This document shows positions 1 to 6,222 of a DNA stretch of 64,000 bases, piece after piece. The notes beneath the pieces are model-generated. The model ran no database searches and had not been told where the DNA came from. It was given only the letters and a program-made list of their open reading frames with translations. Position numbers and translations under genes: made by a program. Positions within the stretch are counted from its first letter, which is position 1; every line of letters begins with the position of its first letter. Source of the DNA: Bin80 sp026708685 (GTDB lineage Bacteria > Bacteroidota > Rhodothermia > Rhodothermales > Bin80); assembly GCA_965200955.1 (NCBI GenBank), contig OZ241742.1, positions 496,001 to 560,000 on the forward strand, read 5' to 3'.

Positions 1-117
1 GAGACTAATCGGGTGACCTTGATTTCCAAAGACGGTGCATGCTATCCCATGGAAACGATGCCAAAACAGGAAGTAGCATCTGCGTTATTGGATCACATCC
101 TGGTTCACTGTGAATAA
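1..117 (+). CDS. C-terminal end of an unidentified protein (partial)
   Basis: An open frame runs from the first base of the window to a TAA at 115-117 and gives the last 38 residues of a protein whose start lies outside. The tail contains DGACYPMETMPK and ends LVHCE. I do not recognise the family. It points the same way as the uracil-DNA glycosylase gene but is separated from it by 256 nt in which I see no gene, so it need not be in the same operon. Confidence 0.5.
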   Translation, partial: ETNRVTLISKDGACYPMETMPKQEVASALLDHILVHCE

Positions 118-373
118 AATATGAATCTCTTGTGCATAATTTGTGAATTTGGTTGCAATTTATGTTGTGAGGTGTGAGTTCAATGGTTTGGTAGTATATT
201 CTTGTTATCCTGACCATCTAACATTTACTTTTCTTAACACCATCTGATTGTGGGTGCATTTTGTTGACGATGTTCTCCGCTATCGTCTTTGAAAAGACTG
301 GTGATCATGATAGAGTTCTGCTGTTAGGATCTTTACACCTAGGGAAATCCTTCCCGTTTTATCTATCTAATCC

Positions 374-1066
374 ATGAATGAGGCCCTTCGCAGTCTCCAA
401 AATTTTCTTTCCGATCAGATCCGTATGCATGGACCAATCGTACCGTTAGATCCTCCCAAATCCTTCACGCAGAAGATCATGGAGATCGTGGATCCCGCTC
501 ATCCTGTTCACGGGTTGAATTCTCTGAATGAGCTGAGAGATTATGTCTCTTCAACGGTTCTTACTCCGATTGATGAAGATCGCACAAATGCTGTTTTTGG
601 AGAGGGGAATCCCTCCGCAGATATCATGCTGGTTGGAGAAGCACCAGGGGCTGAGGAGGATCGCACTGGAAAACCTTTTGTCGGCCGTGCCGGACAATTA
701 TTGGATAAAATGCTGGCCGCGATAGATCTTTCACGTCAGGATATTTATATCGCGAATACGCTAAAGTCGCGTCCACCCAAGAATCGTAATCCGAATCCTG
801 ACGAAATCTCTGCACATCTTCCTATCCTCTATCGACAGATGTCTCTCGTTGACCCGAGGTTCATCTTGTGTCTTGGGCTCGTGGCCAGCCAAACCCTTTT
901 GGGCTCCCATGATTCGCTCACCAAGCTTCGACAGCACACACATTCTTTCTACGGGGCTACATTATTGGTCACCTACCACCCGGCGGCACTTTTACGTAAT
1001 GCAACATGGAAAAGGCCTACATGGGAAGATTTAAAACAATTACGTTATCTTTATCAAACTAAATAG
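374..1066 (+). CDS. Family 4-type uracil-DNA glycosylase lacking iron-sulfur cysteines
   Basis: A 230-residue protein of the family-4 uracil-DNA glycosylase type, which removes uracil from DNA to start base-excision repair. Visible signatures are VFGEGNP at 74-80, the catalytic GEAPG motif at 88-92, KPFVGRAGQLL at 100-110, NRNPNPDE near 137-144 and the uracil-binding HPAALLRN at 202-209. Family-4 enzymes normally carry a [4Fe-4S] cluster held by four cysteines. Aligned by eye to the Thermus enzyme, those positions are Thr61, Thr64, Ser132 and His148 here, so no cluster ligand remains; the only cysteine is Cys166. The gene ends 22 nt before dnaB, which suggests cotranscription. No Shine-Dalgarno sequence is visible before the ATG, which is common in Bacteroidota. 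The family call is firm; activity without the cluster is not known. Confidence 0.88.
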   Translation: MNEALRSLQNFLSDQIRMHGPIVPLDPPKSFTQKIMEIVDPAHPVHGLNSLNELRDYVSSTVLTPIDEDRTNAVFGEGNPSADIMLVGEAPGAEEDRTGKPFVGRAGQLLDKMLAAIDLSRQDIYIANTLKSRPPKNRNPNPDEISAHLPILYRQMSLVDPRFILCLGLVASQTLLGSHDSLTKLRQHTHSFYGATLLVTYHPAALLRNATWKRPTWEDLKQLRYLYQTK

Positions 1067-1088
1067 AGGAGGCATTACACTCATATAG

Positions 1089-3281
1089 ATGGAGGCATTT
1101 CGACATTCATCATCCGTTCAGGTTCATCAGTTGCAGGATTCATCAGGTAGAATTCCTCCTCAGGCGATTGATGTGGAGCAGTATGTTCTAGGATCCATGC
1201 TGATGGATCCTAAGTCTGTAAGTATTGCTAGCTCCATTTTGCCTGCTGATGCATTCTATCTTCCAAAGCATACAGCAATTTATGAGGCCCTTCTGGATCT
1301 CTCTAATAAAAACCAGCCGACAGATCTGATTACTGTTTCTGAGAGATTGCGATCTCAGAAACAGCTAGAGATGATCGGAGGAATCCCTTATCTAGCAGAG
1401 TTGACGGATCGAATATCAACATCCGCGAACACGGAGCGTCATGCACGCATCATCATTGAAAAATCTCTGCTCCGCAAAGTGATTGGCTCTATGTCCAAGC
1501 GCATCACTGAAGCCTATGATCCATCAACGGATGCTTTTGATCTTCTTGATGAAGCAGAAAGCGATCTATTTAAGATCTCTCACAGTCAAGTTCGTCGTTC
1601 AACCCAAATGCTCAAAGATATCCTTCAGGAAACGATCTCGCATTTACAAACGATTAGCCACCGTGATCGTCTGCTCTCTGGCATCACCAGTGGTTTCTAC
1701 GACCTTGACAAACTTACAGGGGGATGGCAGAATTCTGACCTGATTATCATCGCTGGTCGACCCTCTATGGGAAAATGTGTGGATGCCGATACACCGATCT
1801 TGCAGTCTGACGGTCAACTGATCCGTATTTCTGACCTCTATCAGCACAGAAACGCTCATATCCTAACGCTTGCAGAAGACCGACGCTTTTCGATCACACA
1901 ACCCTCAGCATATCTCTATGACGGAATCAAGCCCGTATATCGTGTCACGACTCGGTTAGGCCGAAGCGTGAGCACCACTTTATCACATCCGTTTCTGACC
2001 CATCAGGGCTGGCAGCCTTTGGGAGAACTCTCCTTGGGTCAGTCCATTGCTGTACCGCGTGAGTTACCCGTATTCGGCACCCACACTGTTCCCGATTTTG
2101 ATCTTCAACAACTCGCCAATACGATCCGCAATACTCGCAAAGTGACATGGTCTATGCCTACCACTCGGGGTACGGCGATCAAAGCACGAGGAATCCAAGT
2201 GCTCCCTCAATGGGCATTTACGCTCCAAAAGGAATGTCTTGACCTCTTCTTTTTTGAACTCTTTCCAGGCGAAACGTCATCCATCGTGGTTTCCTCTGCC
2301 CATTTAGCCCAGCAAATCGCACACCTCGGCCTACGACTTGGAATACTCTGCCAACTTCGTGAGCGGTCTACTGGATGGTCTGTTACTCCACATATCAGAG
2401 TTGATCAGACATGCGGACATCCTCATCACATCCTTTTTGATGACATTGTTAACATTAAATGCATAGGGGATCGGCCTGTCTACGATCTAACGGTTGATGA
2501 AACACACAATTTTGTTGCCTCTGATGTATGCGTCCACAATACAGCTTTTGCCCTTGACTGTGCAAGAAATGCTTCAATGGATCGTGACAACCCGATTCCA
2601 ACCGCCATTTTCTCTTTAGAGATGAGTTCGCGCCAATTGGCACAACGCATGATTATGTCGGAAGCTAGAGTCAATGCACAGAAAGCACGAAGCGGAACGA
2701 TGAATGATAATGATTTTTCGGAGGTAGTCAAGGCGGCCGACAGATTTTTTCACTCACAAATTTTTATTGATGATTCTGCTGGACTTGGGGTCATGGAGCT
2801 CCGTGCTAAATGCCGTAGGTTAAAGTCTGAACATCAGATCGGACTTGTTCTGGTAGATTACCTTCAATTGATGCAGGGACGTAGTAAAGATAACCGAGAG
2901 CAGGAAATTGCCAACATCTCGCGATCCCTCAAGGAGCTTGCCAAGGAGCTGGATATTCCCGTGATTGCATTGAGTCAGCTCAACAGAAATGCGGAGGATC
3001 GAAAAGATCGACGCCCTCAATTAGCTGACTTGCGTGAAAGTGGTGCGATTGAACAGGACGCGGATGTAGTTGCATTTATCTACCGTCCAGAGTACTATGG
3101 AATTACGGAAGACAAGGATAGGCAACCCACGGAAGGGAAGGCGGAAATCATCATCGGAAAGCATCGCAATGGTCCAACTGGAAATATCCAGCTTCTCTTC
3201 AGAAAAGATTTTGCACGTTTTGAGAACCTTACACGGGAGGAATATTTTGATTCTGATGATGAAGATTCATCACCGATTTAA
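1089..3281 (+). CDS. dnaB: Replicative DNA helicase DnaB with in-frame intein
   Basis: A 730-residue precursor: extein residues 1-229 and 485-730 (475 residues, normal for DnaB) interrupted by an intein at 230-484. DnaB is the hexameric helicase that unwinds DNA ahead of the replication fork. The N-terminal domain starts near residue 24 (PPQAIDVEQ). The Walker A motif GRPSMGK-T is cut by the intein exactly between Lys229 and Thr485. Walker B is VLVDYLQLM at about 586-594, and the C-terminal part has LSQLNR and ADLRESGAIEQDAD. The start is supported by an AGAGGAGG ribosome-binding site about 17 nt upstream. Because the intein splits the ATP-binding loop, the precursor cannot be an active helicase until it is spliced. 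It follows the uracil-DNA glycosylase by 22 nt and converges on tRNA-Cys, whose 3' end lies 2 nt beyond the stop codon. Confidence 0.95.
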   Translation: MEAFRHSSSVQVHQLQDSSGRIPPQAIDVEQYVLGSMLMDPKSVSIASSILPADAFYLPKHTAIYEALLDLSNKNQPTDLITVSERLRSQKQLEMIGGIPYLAELTDRISTSANTERHARIIIEKSLLRKVIGSMSKRITEAYDPSTDAFDLLDEAESDLFKISHSQVRRSTQMLKDILQETISHLQTISHRDRLLSGITSGFYDLDKLTGGWQNSDLIIIAGRPSMGKCVDADTPILQSDGQLIRISDLYQHRNAHILTLAEDRRFSITQPSAYLYDGIKPVYRVTTRLGRSVSTTLSHPFLTHQGWQPLGELSLGQSIAVPRELPVFGTHTVPDFDLQQLANTIRNTRKVTWSMPTTRGTAIKARGIQVLPQWAFTLQKECLDLFFFELFPGETSSIVVSSAHLAQQIAHLGLRLGILCQLRERSTGWSVTPHIRVDQTCGHPHHILFDDIVNIKCIGDRPVYDLTVDETHNFVASDVCVHNTAFALDCARNASMDRDNPIPTAIFSLEMSSRQLAQRMIMSEARVNAQKARSGTMNDNDFSEVVKAADRFFHSQIFIDDSAGLGVMELRAKCRRLKSEHQIGLVLVDYLQLMQGRSKDNREQEIANISRSLKELAKELDIPVIALSQLNRNAEDRKDRRPQLADLRESGAIEQDADVVAFIYRPEYYGITEDKDRQPTEGKAEIIIGKHRNGPTGNIQLLFRKDFARFENLTREEYFDSDDEDSSPI
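1776..2540 (+). other. Intein coding segment inside dnaB (255 codons)
   Basis: The intein begins with the nucleophile Cys (CVDADTPIL, block A) and ends with the splicing dipeptide His-Asn; the +1 extein residue is Thr. Block B is visible as LSHPFLTHQGW, and block F/G as YDLTVDETHNFVASD followed by CVHN, so all residues normally needed for self-splicing are present. The roughly 110 residues between the two splicing halves show no clear LAGLIDADG motif. The stretch LDLFFFELFPGET, followed by LAQQIAHLGLRLGI, looks like a worn LAGLIDADG homing-endonuclease domain. I infer that splicing is intact and the endonuclease is dead. Rhodothermus marinus DnaB is a known intein host. Confidence 0.9.
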
Positions 3282-3283
3282 GG

Positions 3284-3354
3284 AGGTGACGGACGGATTC
3301 GAACCGCCGTACAAGGCTTTGCAGGCCTCTGCCTAGCCACTCGGCCACGTCACC
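3284..3354 (-). tRNA. tRNA-Cys (GCA)
   Basis: A 71-nt cloverleaf on the minus strand. The acceptor GGTGACG pairs with CGTCACC, the anticodon loop reads CTGCAAA with anticodon GCA, the T loop is TTCGAAT and the discriminator is U, the expected base for bacterial tRNA-Cys. CCA is not encoded. Its 3' end lies 2 nt beyond the convergent dnaB stop codon. It is the last gene of the L28-L33-bL38-tRNA cluster. Confidence 0.93.
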
Positions 3355-3355
3355 T

Positions 3356-3639
3356 TGGTACGCCCGGCAGGACTCGAACCTGCAGCCTGCGGATTCAGGT
3401 TTGTGTCGGTTTCCCGACTCCCTGGACTATCTCTTCACCTTTTTCAGGGGTTGACTGAAAGAAGGGGTGGCCGTCTAGTCTCTACACCTTCCCCCACAGG
3501 GGGGCTTGGCTCGGGATTACCGTAAACATGATGGTTCCGAAGGCTTCCCCGAATTTGACCACTTACACGCTATCCGTTTCCAGATAGCGGCCCACTTGTT
3601 GCAGAAGTCCGCTGCTCTATCCAGTTGAGCTACGGGCGC
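3356..3639 (-). tRNA. tRNA-Arg (UCU) interrupted by a group I intron
   Basis: Exon 1 (3603-3639) and exon 2 (3359-3395) are 37 nt each; CCA is encoded at 3356-3358. Joined, they form a standard tRNA closely resembling E. coli argU: acceptor GCGCCCG with CGGGCGT, D arm GCTCAACTGGATAGAGC, anticodon stem GCGGA with TCCGC, loop CTTCTAA with anticodon UCU, and T loop TTCGAGT. The 207-nt interruption lies directly 3' of the anticodon (between positions 36 and 37). The boundary is fixed because only removal of 3396-3602 gives a 7-nt anticodon loop. It lies between tRNA-Pro and tRNA-Cys on the same strand, so all three are probably cut from one transcript. Confidence 0.93.
3396..3602 (-). ncRNA. Group I self-splicing intron (IC3-like) in tRNA-Arg
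   Basis: A 207-nt intron, about the size of the Azoarcus tRNA-Ile intron. It starts after the exon U and ends with the expected terminal G. Transcript-strand hallmarks are a P2 hairpin GCTATCTG-GAAA-CGGATAGC, a P3/P4 start GTCAAATTCGGGGAAG, CCCGAGCCAAGC, the P7 strand pair in GTGTAGAGACTAGACGG and GAGATAGTCCAGGGAG, and a P9 hairpin GTCGG-GAAA-CCGAC just before the 3' splice site. From memory these blocks match the Azoarcus group IC3 ribozyme closely. No open reading frame is inside, so the intron carries no homing enzyme. The internal guide sequence (P1) could not be settled by eye. Confidence 0.92.
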
Positions 3640-3668
3640 ATGTATGTAAAAGAACCGTCAATGAGGTG

Positions 3669-3742
3669 TCGGGGCGGCCGGATTTGAACCGACGACTTCT
3701 GCGTCCCAAACGCAGTGCTCTACCGGGCTGAGCTACGCCCCG
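3669..3742 (-). tRNA. tRNA-Pro (UGG)
   Basis: A 74-nt cloverleaf on the minus strand. Acceptor CGGGGCG pairs with CGCCCCG, the anticodon stem CTGCG/CGCAG encloses loop TTTGGGA with anticodon UGG, the T loop is TTCAAAT and the discriminator is A. The C1-G72 first pair is typical of bacterial tRNA-Pro. CCA is not encoded. It begins 11 nt after the stop codon of the bL38 gene. Confidence 0.93.
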
Positions 3743-3753
3743 ATGGGACTTGT

Positions 3754-3921
3754 TTATGTCAAAGCTTTCAGCTCAGCTGCAACATCCTGTTGCGGAACCA
3801 TTTTCTCCTTGAACCGAAACTGTCCATTCGGCTTTTTTTCCGCAACAATCAACTTCGCCATGATTTTTCTCTCTTGGCGGCGCTTAAGCACTTTATCTCC
3901 AAACGATTGTTTCTTGGCCAT
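3754..3921 (-). CDS. DUF4295-type small ribosomal protein (probable bL38)
   Basis: A 55-residue basic protein starting MAKKQSFGDKVLKRRQE and ending AAELKALT. Its start codon follows the rpmG stop by one base. Position directly after L33, length and the pattern basic N-terminus, then FRFKEKMV match the DUF4295 family of Bacteroidota, which I recall being identified as the extra ribosomal protein bL38 in Flavobacterium johnsoniae. Translation is probably coupled to rpmG. The tRNA-Pro gene follows after 11 nt. The bL38 identity is inference from context and family resemblance. Confidence 0.78.
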   Translation of the reverse strand: MAKKQSFGDKVLKRRQERKIMAKLIVAEKKPNGQFRFKEKMVPQQDVAAELKALT

Positions 3922-3922
3922 G

Positions 3923-4096
3923 TTATTTGATTTCTCTGTGAAGAGTGTGTTTACGAAGCGTTGAGTTATATTTTTTCAACTCAAGCCTGCCAGCGGTATT
4001 GCGACGATTCTTCACGGTAGAATACCGGCTAGTGCCCGGTGCTTCCGTGCATTCAAGAATCACATTATGTCGCACATCTTTTCCTTTACGTGCCAT
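3923..4096 (-). CDS. rpmG: 50S ribosomal protein L33
   Basis: A 57-residue protein, MARKGKDVRHNVILECTE, then YSTVKNRRNT and LELKKYNSTLRKHTLHREIK, the standard bL33 pattern of a small zinc-ribbon-fold protein of the large subunit. The usual CxxC pairs are absent (only Cys16 remains), so this is the zinc-free form of L33. It sits 18 nt downstream of rpmB and 1 nt upstream of the DUF4295 gene, the usual Bacteroidota order. Confidence 0.93.
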   Translation of the reverse strand: MARKGKDVRHNVILECTEAPGTSRYSTVKNRRNTAGRLELKKYNSTLRKHTLHREIK

Positions 4097-4114
4097 GGGA
4101 TGATAGGTTAAAGG

Positions 4115-4351
4115 TTATACAGATACACCTTGCTTACGCGCTTCACGTAATACCTCCTCCACTCCTTTCTTGTTGATGGTCTTAATGGTATTCGCCGAAA
4201 CCCGTAATTTGACCCAACGTTTTTGTTCTGGAAGATAGAACCGCTTGGTCTGCAAGTTGACTCCAAAACGCCGTCGCGTCTTGTTATGAGCATGTGAGAC
4301 ATGATTGCCTGACATGGGACCTTTTCCGGTCAATTGATCTTTTCGTGCCAT
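4115..4351 (-). CDS. rpmB: 50S ribosomal protein L28
   Basis: A 78-residue protein with the L28 landmarks TGKGPMSGNHVSHAHNKTRR, then FGVNLQTKRFYLPEQKRWVKLRVSA and a C-terminal helix ending RKQGVSV. It is a structural protein of the large ribosomal subunit. It is the first gene of the minus-strand cluster rpmB-rpmG-bL38-tRNA-Pro-tRNA-Arg-tRNA-Cys. The cluster's promoter should lie in the 65 nt between it and the permease gene. Confidence 0.95.
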   Translation of the reverse strand: MARKDQLTGKGPMSGNHVSHAHNKTRRRFGVNLQTKRFYLPEQKRWVKLRVSANTIKTINKKGVEEVLREARKQGVSV

Positions 4352-4416
4352 GAAGAAATGCCCGTTTTTATTTTGGGTAGCAAACTTGTACGATCCCGCT
4401 ACTTAAATGGTTCACT

Positions 4417-5646
4417 TTAATGATCGTGTGTCACTGCACGACTCGGATCTTTTTGGGAGGCACGCCGTGCTGGAACGTATGCGGCCAGTAAACACAGTCC
4501 AAAAGAAATTCCAGCAATCAGAAGTAAGTCCAACATTTGAATGGACACTGGATAGGCCTGAATGACAAATGACTCTGCACCCAGAATAGGAATCAGTTCA
4601 TATTGCTTTTGGATCCACAGGATCCCAAGTCCAAGAACAAATCCAAATCCTGCCCCGATCAGCCCGATCAGTCCACCCTGCATCAAGAATAACCGTTGTA
4701 TATCTTTCACTGTTGCTCCCATGGCCTGTAACACGCCTATGCTTCGCCTTTTTTCTACGACAACCATCGTCATAGATCCCAGAATATTGAAAGCGGCAAC
4801 GACACAAATGAGAATCAGGATCAAAGATGCTCCCCATTTTTCAAGCTGCATCACATCATACAGGGACTGCTGAAGTTCGTACCATGTCTGAATCTGGAGT
4901 CCTTGAGGATAGATCTCCATTAAGTGCTGCTGAACCTGATCAGCGTCTTCTACATCAGAGAGACGTAGATCAATCCCAGAGACCTGATTTGTGAGGTGAA
5001 AAAGCGACTGTGCTTCGTTGATGCCTATGAATACATGGGTATTATCATAGGTTTCCTCCAGTTTGTAGATCCCCCGCAGGTCAAATGTTTGAGGAGCAGG
5101 TGGGGAGAAGACACGTGTGAGCATATGCGCCAACCCTTGGGCTGAAAATAAGATTGCATGACGATGCTCGGAACCTGGAGAGAGGCGAAGTCGCTGACTC
5201 AGACTTAATCCCATCACCATACCTTTGTCACGAGTATCAAATTCACCAGAGACAAGACCCTCATTCATGGAATCTGAGGCAACCCCTCGAATCATGACAA
5301 CGCGATTGACTTCCGGCTGGTGAGCGGTCATGAGCAGTGCCTTGCCTTCAATGTAAGGCTCAGCACGCTCAACTTCTGACAACTCCATCGCTTGATTGGC
5401 CAGTGCCTGTGCCTTCTGTTGCGAAAGGGTTTCTCCATCATCGGCAACGATACGCACATGGGGATCTATCGATACAAGCAGATCACGAACGACATCATAG
5501 AATCCATTCATCACTGATAACACGACGATGAGTGCAGCGACTCCTACCGTAATCCCAATAACGGAAATGCCCGACATGATCGTAATCAATGGAATCCTCT
5601 GCCGGCTATGCAAATACCGCCTTGCAATGAAAAATTTAAAATCCAT
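4417..5646 (-). CDS. LolC/LolE-type ABC transporter permease
   Basis: A 409-residue inner-membrane protein of the LolC/E (FtsX-like) permease family, which with the ATPase LolD pulls lipoproteins from the inner membrane for delivery to the outer membrane. The N-terminus FFIARRYLHSRQR is followed by a transmembrane segment with GISVIGITVGVAALIVVLSV and then a periplasmic domain of about 220 residues. Three C-terminal transmembrane helices follow, with the FtsX signature VEKRRSIGVLQAMGA between them and PARRASQKDPSRAV at the end. No LolD gene is nearby. A lone permease is normal in Bacteroidota, where LolC and LolE are merged or dispersed. Confidence 0.88.
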   Translation of the reverse strand: MDFKFFIARRYLHSRQRIPLITIMSGISVIGITVGVAALIVVLSVMNGFYDVVRDLLVSIDPHVRIVADDGETLSQQKAQALANQAMELSEVERAEPYIEGKALLMTAHQPEVNRVVMIRGVASDSMNEGLVSGEFDTRDKGMVMGLSLSQRLRLSPGSEHRHAILFSAQGLAHMLTRVFSPPAPQTFDLRGIYKLEETYDNTHVFIGINEAQSLFHLTNQVSGIDLRLSDVEDADQVQQHLMEIYPQGLQIQTWYELQQSLYDVMQLEKWGASLILILICVVAAFNILGSMTMVVVEKRRSIGVLQAMGATVKDIQRLFLMQGGLIGLIGAGFGFVLGLGILWIQKQYELIPILGAESFVIQAYPVSIQMLDLLLIAGISFGLCLLAAYVPARRASQKDPSRAVTHDH

Positions 5647-6222
5647 TGGATAATCTACAAATCCTGCAGAATTCTAAGCTGTGGTACAAAGATCTCACTG
5701 CTTCTTTGTATTGAATGATTAAAGTTGCTCTGAGTGGACAACAACCATCAACATCTATAATTTTCATGTGCCTGTGATCCATCCTCAGATCTGAAGATCT
5801 ATGGTACAATGTATGATTGACACACAGACCTGATGGAAGAATGAATGTATCAAATTTTTTGAAAGCATACGTAGACTCAAGGGTAAATATGCTGGTTTGA
5901 TTCATCAAGACTGAATGTTGATGCTCTGGACAGAGATCTTCTTGAATCCACTGATACAATCTACAATAGATGCGTTACTTAACGAGAAGGGTGGTTGCTG
6001 AGACTTCATGCTTTGTCTGTTGGTTGATCACCCAACGAATGAATCCACATTCATTGTGGTTGATCGTTGTTGAATCAAGGGAATGTTCGCTGGGTGGAAT
6101 GAATATAGACAGTTTGGTCAACAACATAAAATAGGAGCCAATATCGATTAGATTAGAATCTCCATTCCACAAGTCGTCACATCCAACTTCTGGTATGACA
6201 TACCCGATTTCCGAAACTATTT
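5647..6222. other. Intergenic stretch with two weak minus-strand frames
   Basis: This 576-nt gap separates the permease from the gajB-like gene. Two minus-strand frames are open, 5636-5959 (107 codons, overlapping the permease start) and 5975-6172 (65 codons). Neither has a recognisable domain, signal peptide or ribosome-binding site. The first could be translationally coupled to the permease because its stop codon lies inside the permease start, but its sequence is not convincing as protein. They may be remnants of one decayed gene. Confidence 0.3.

Noticed and set aside
5636..5959. 107-codon minus-strand frame overlapping the permease start
   Set aside because: No known domain, no ribosome-binding site and unusual His/Cys content. 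Kept only as a remark on the gap.
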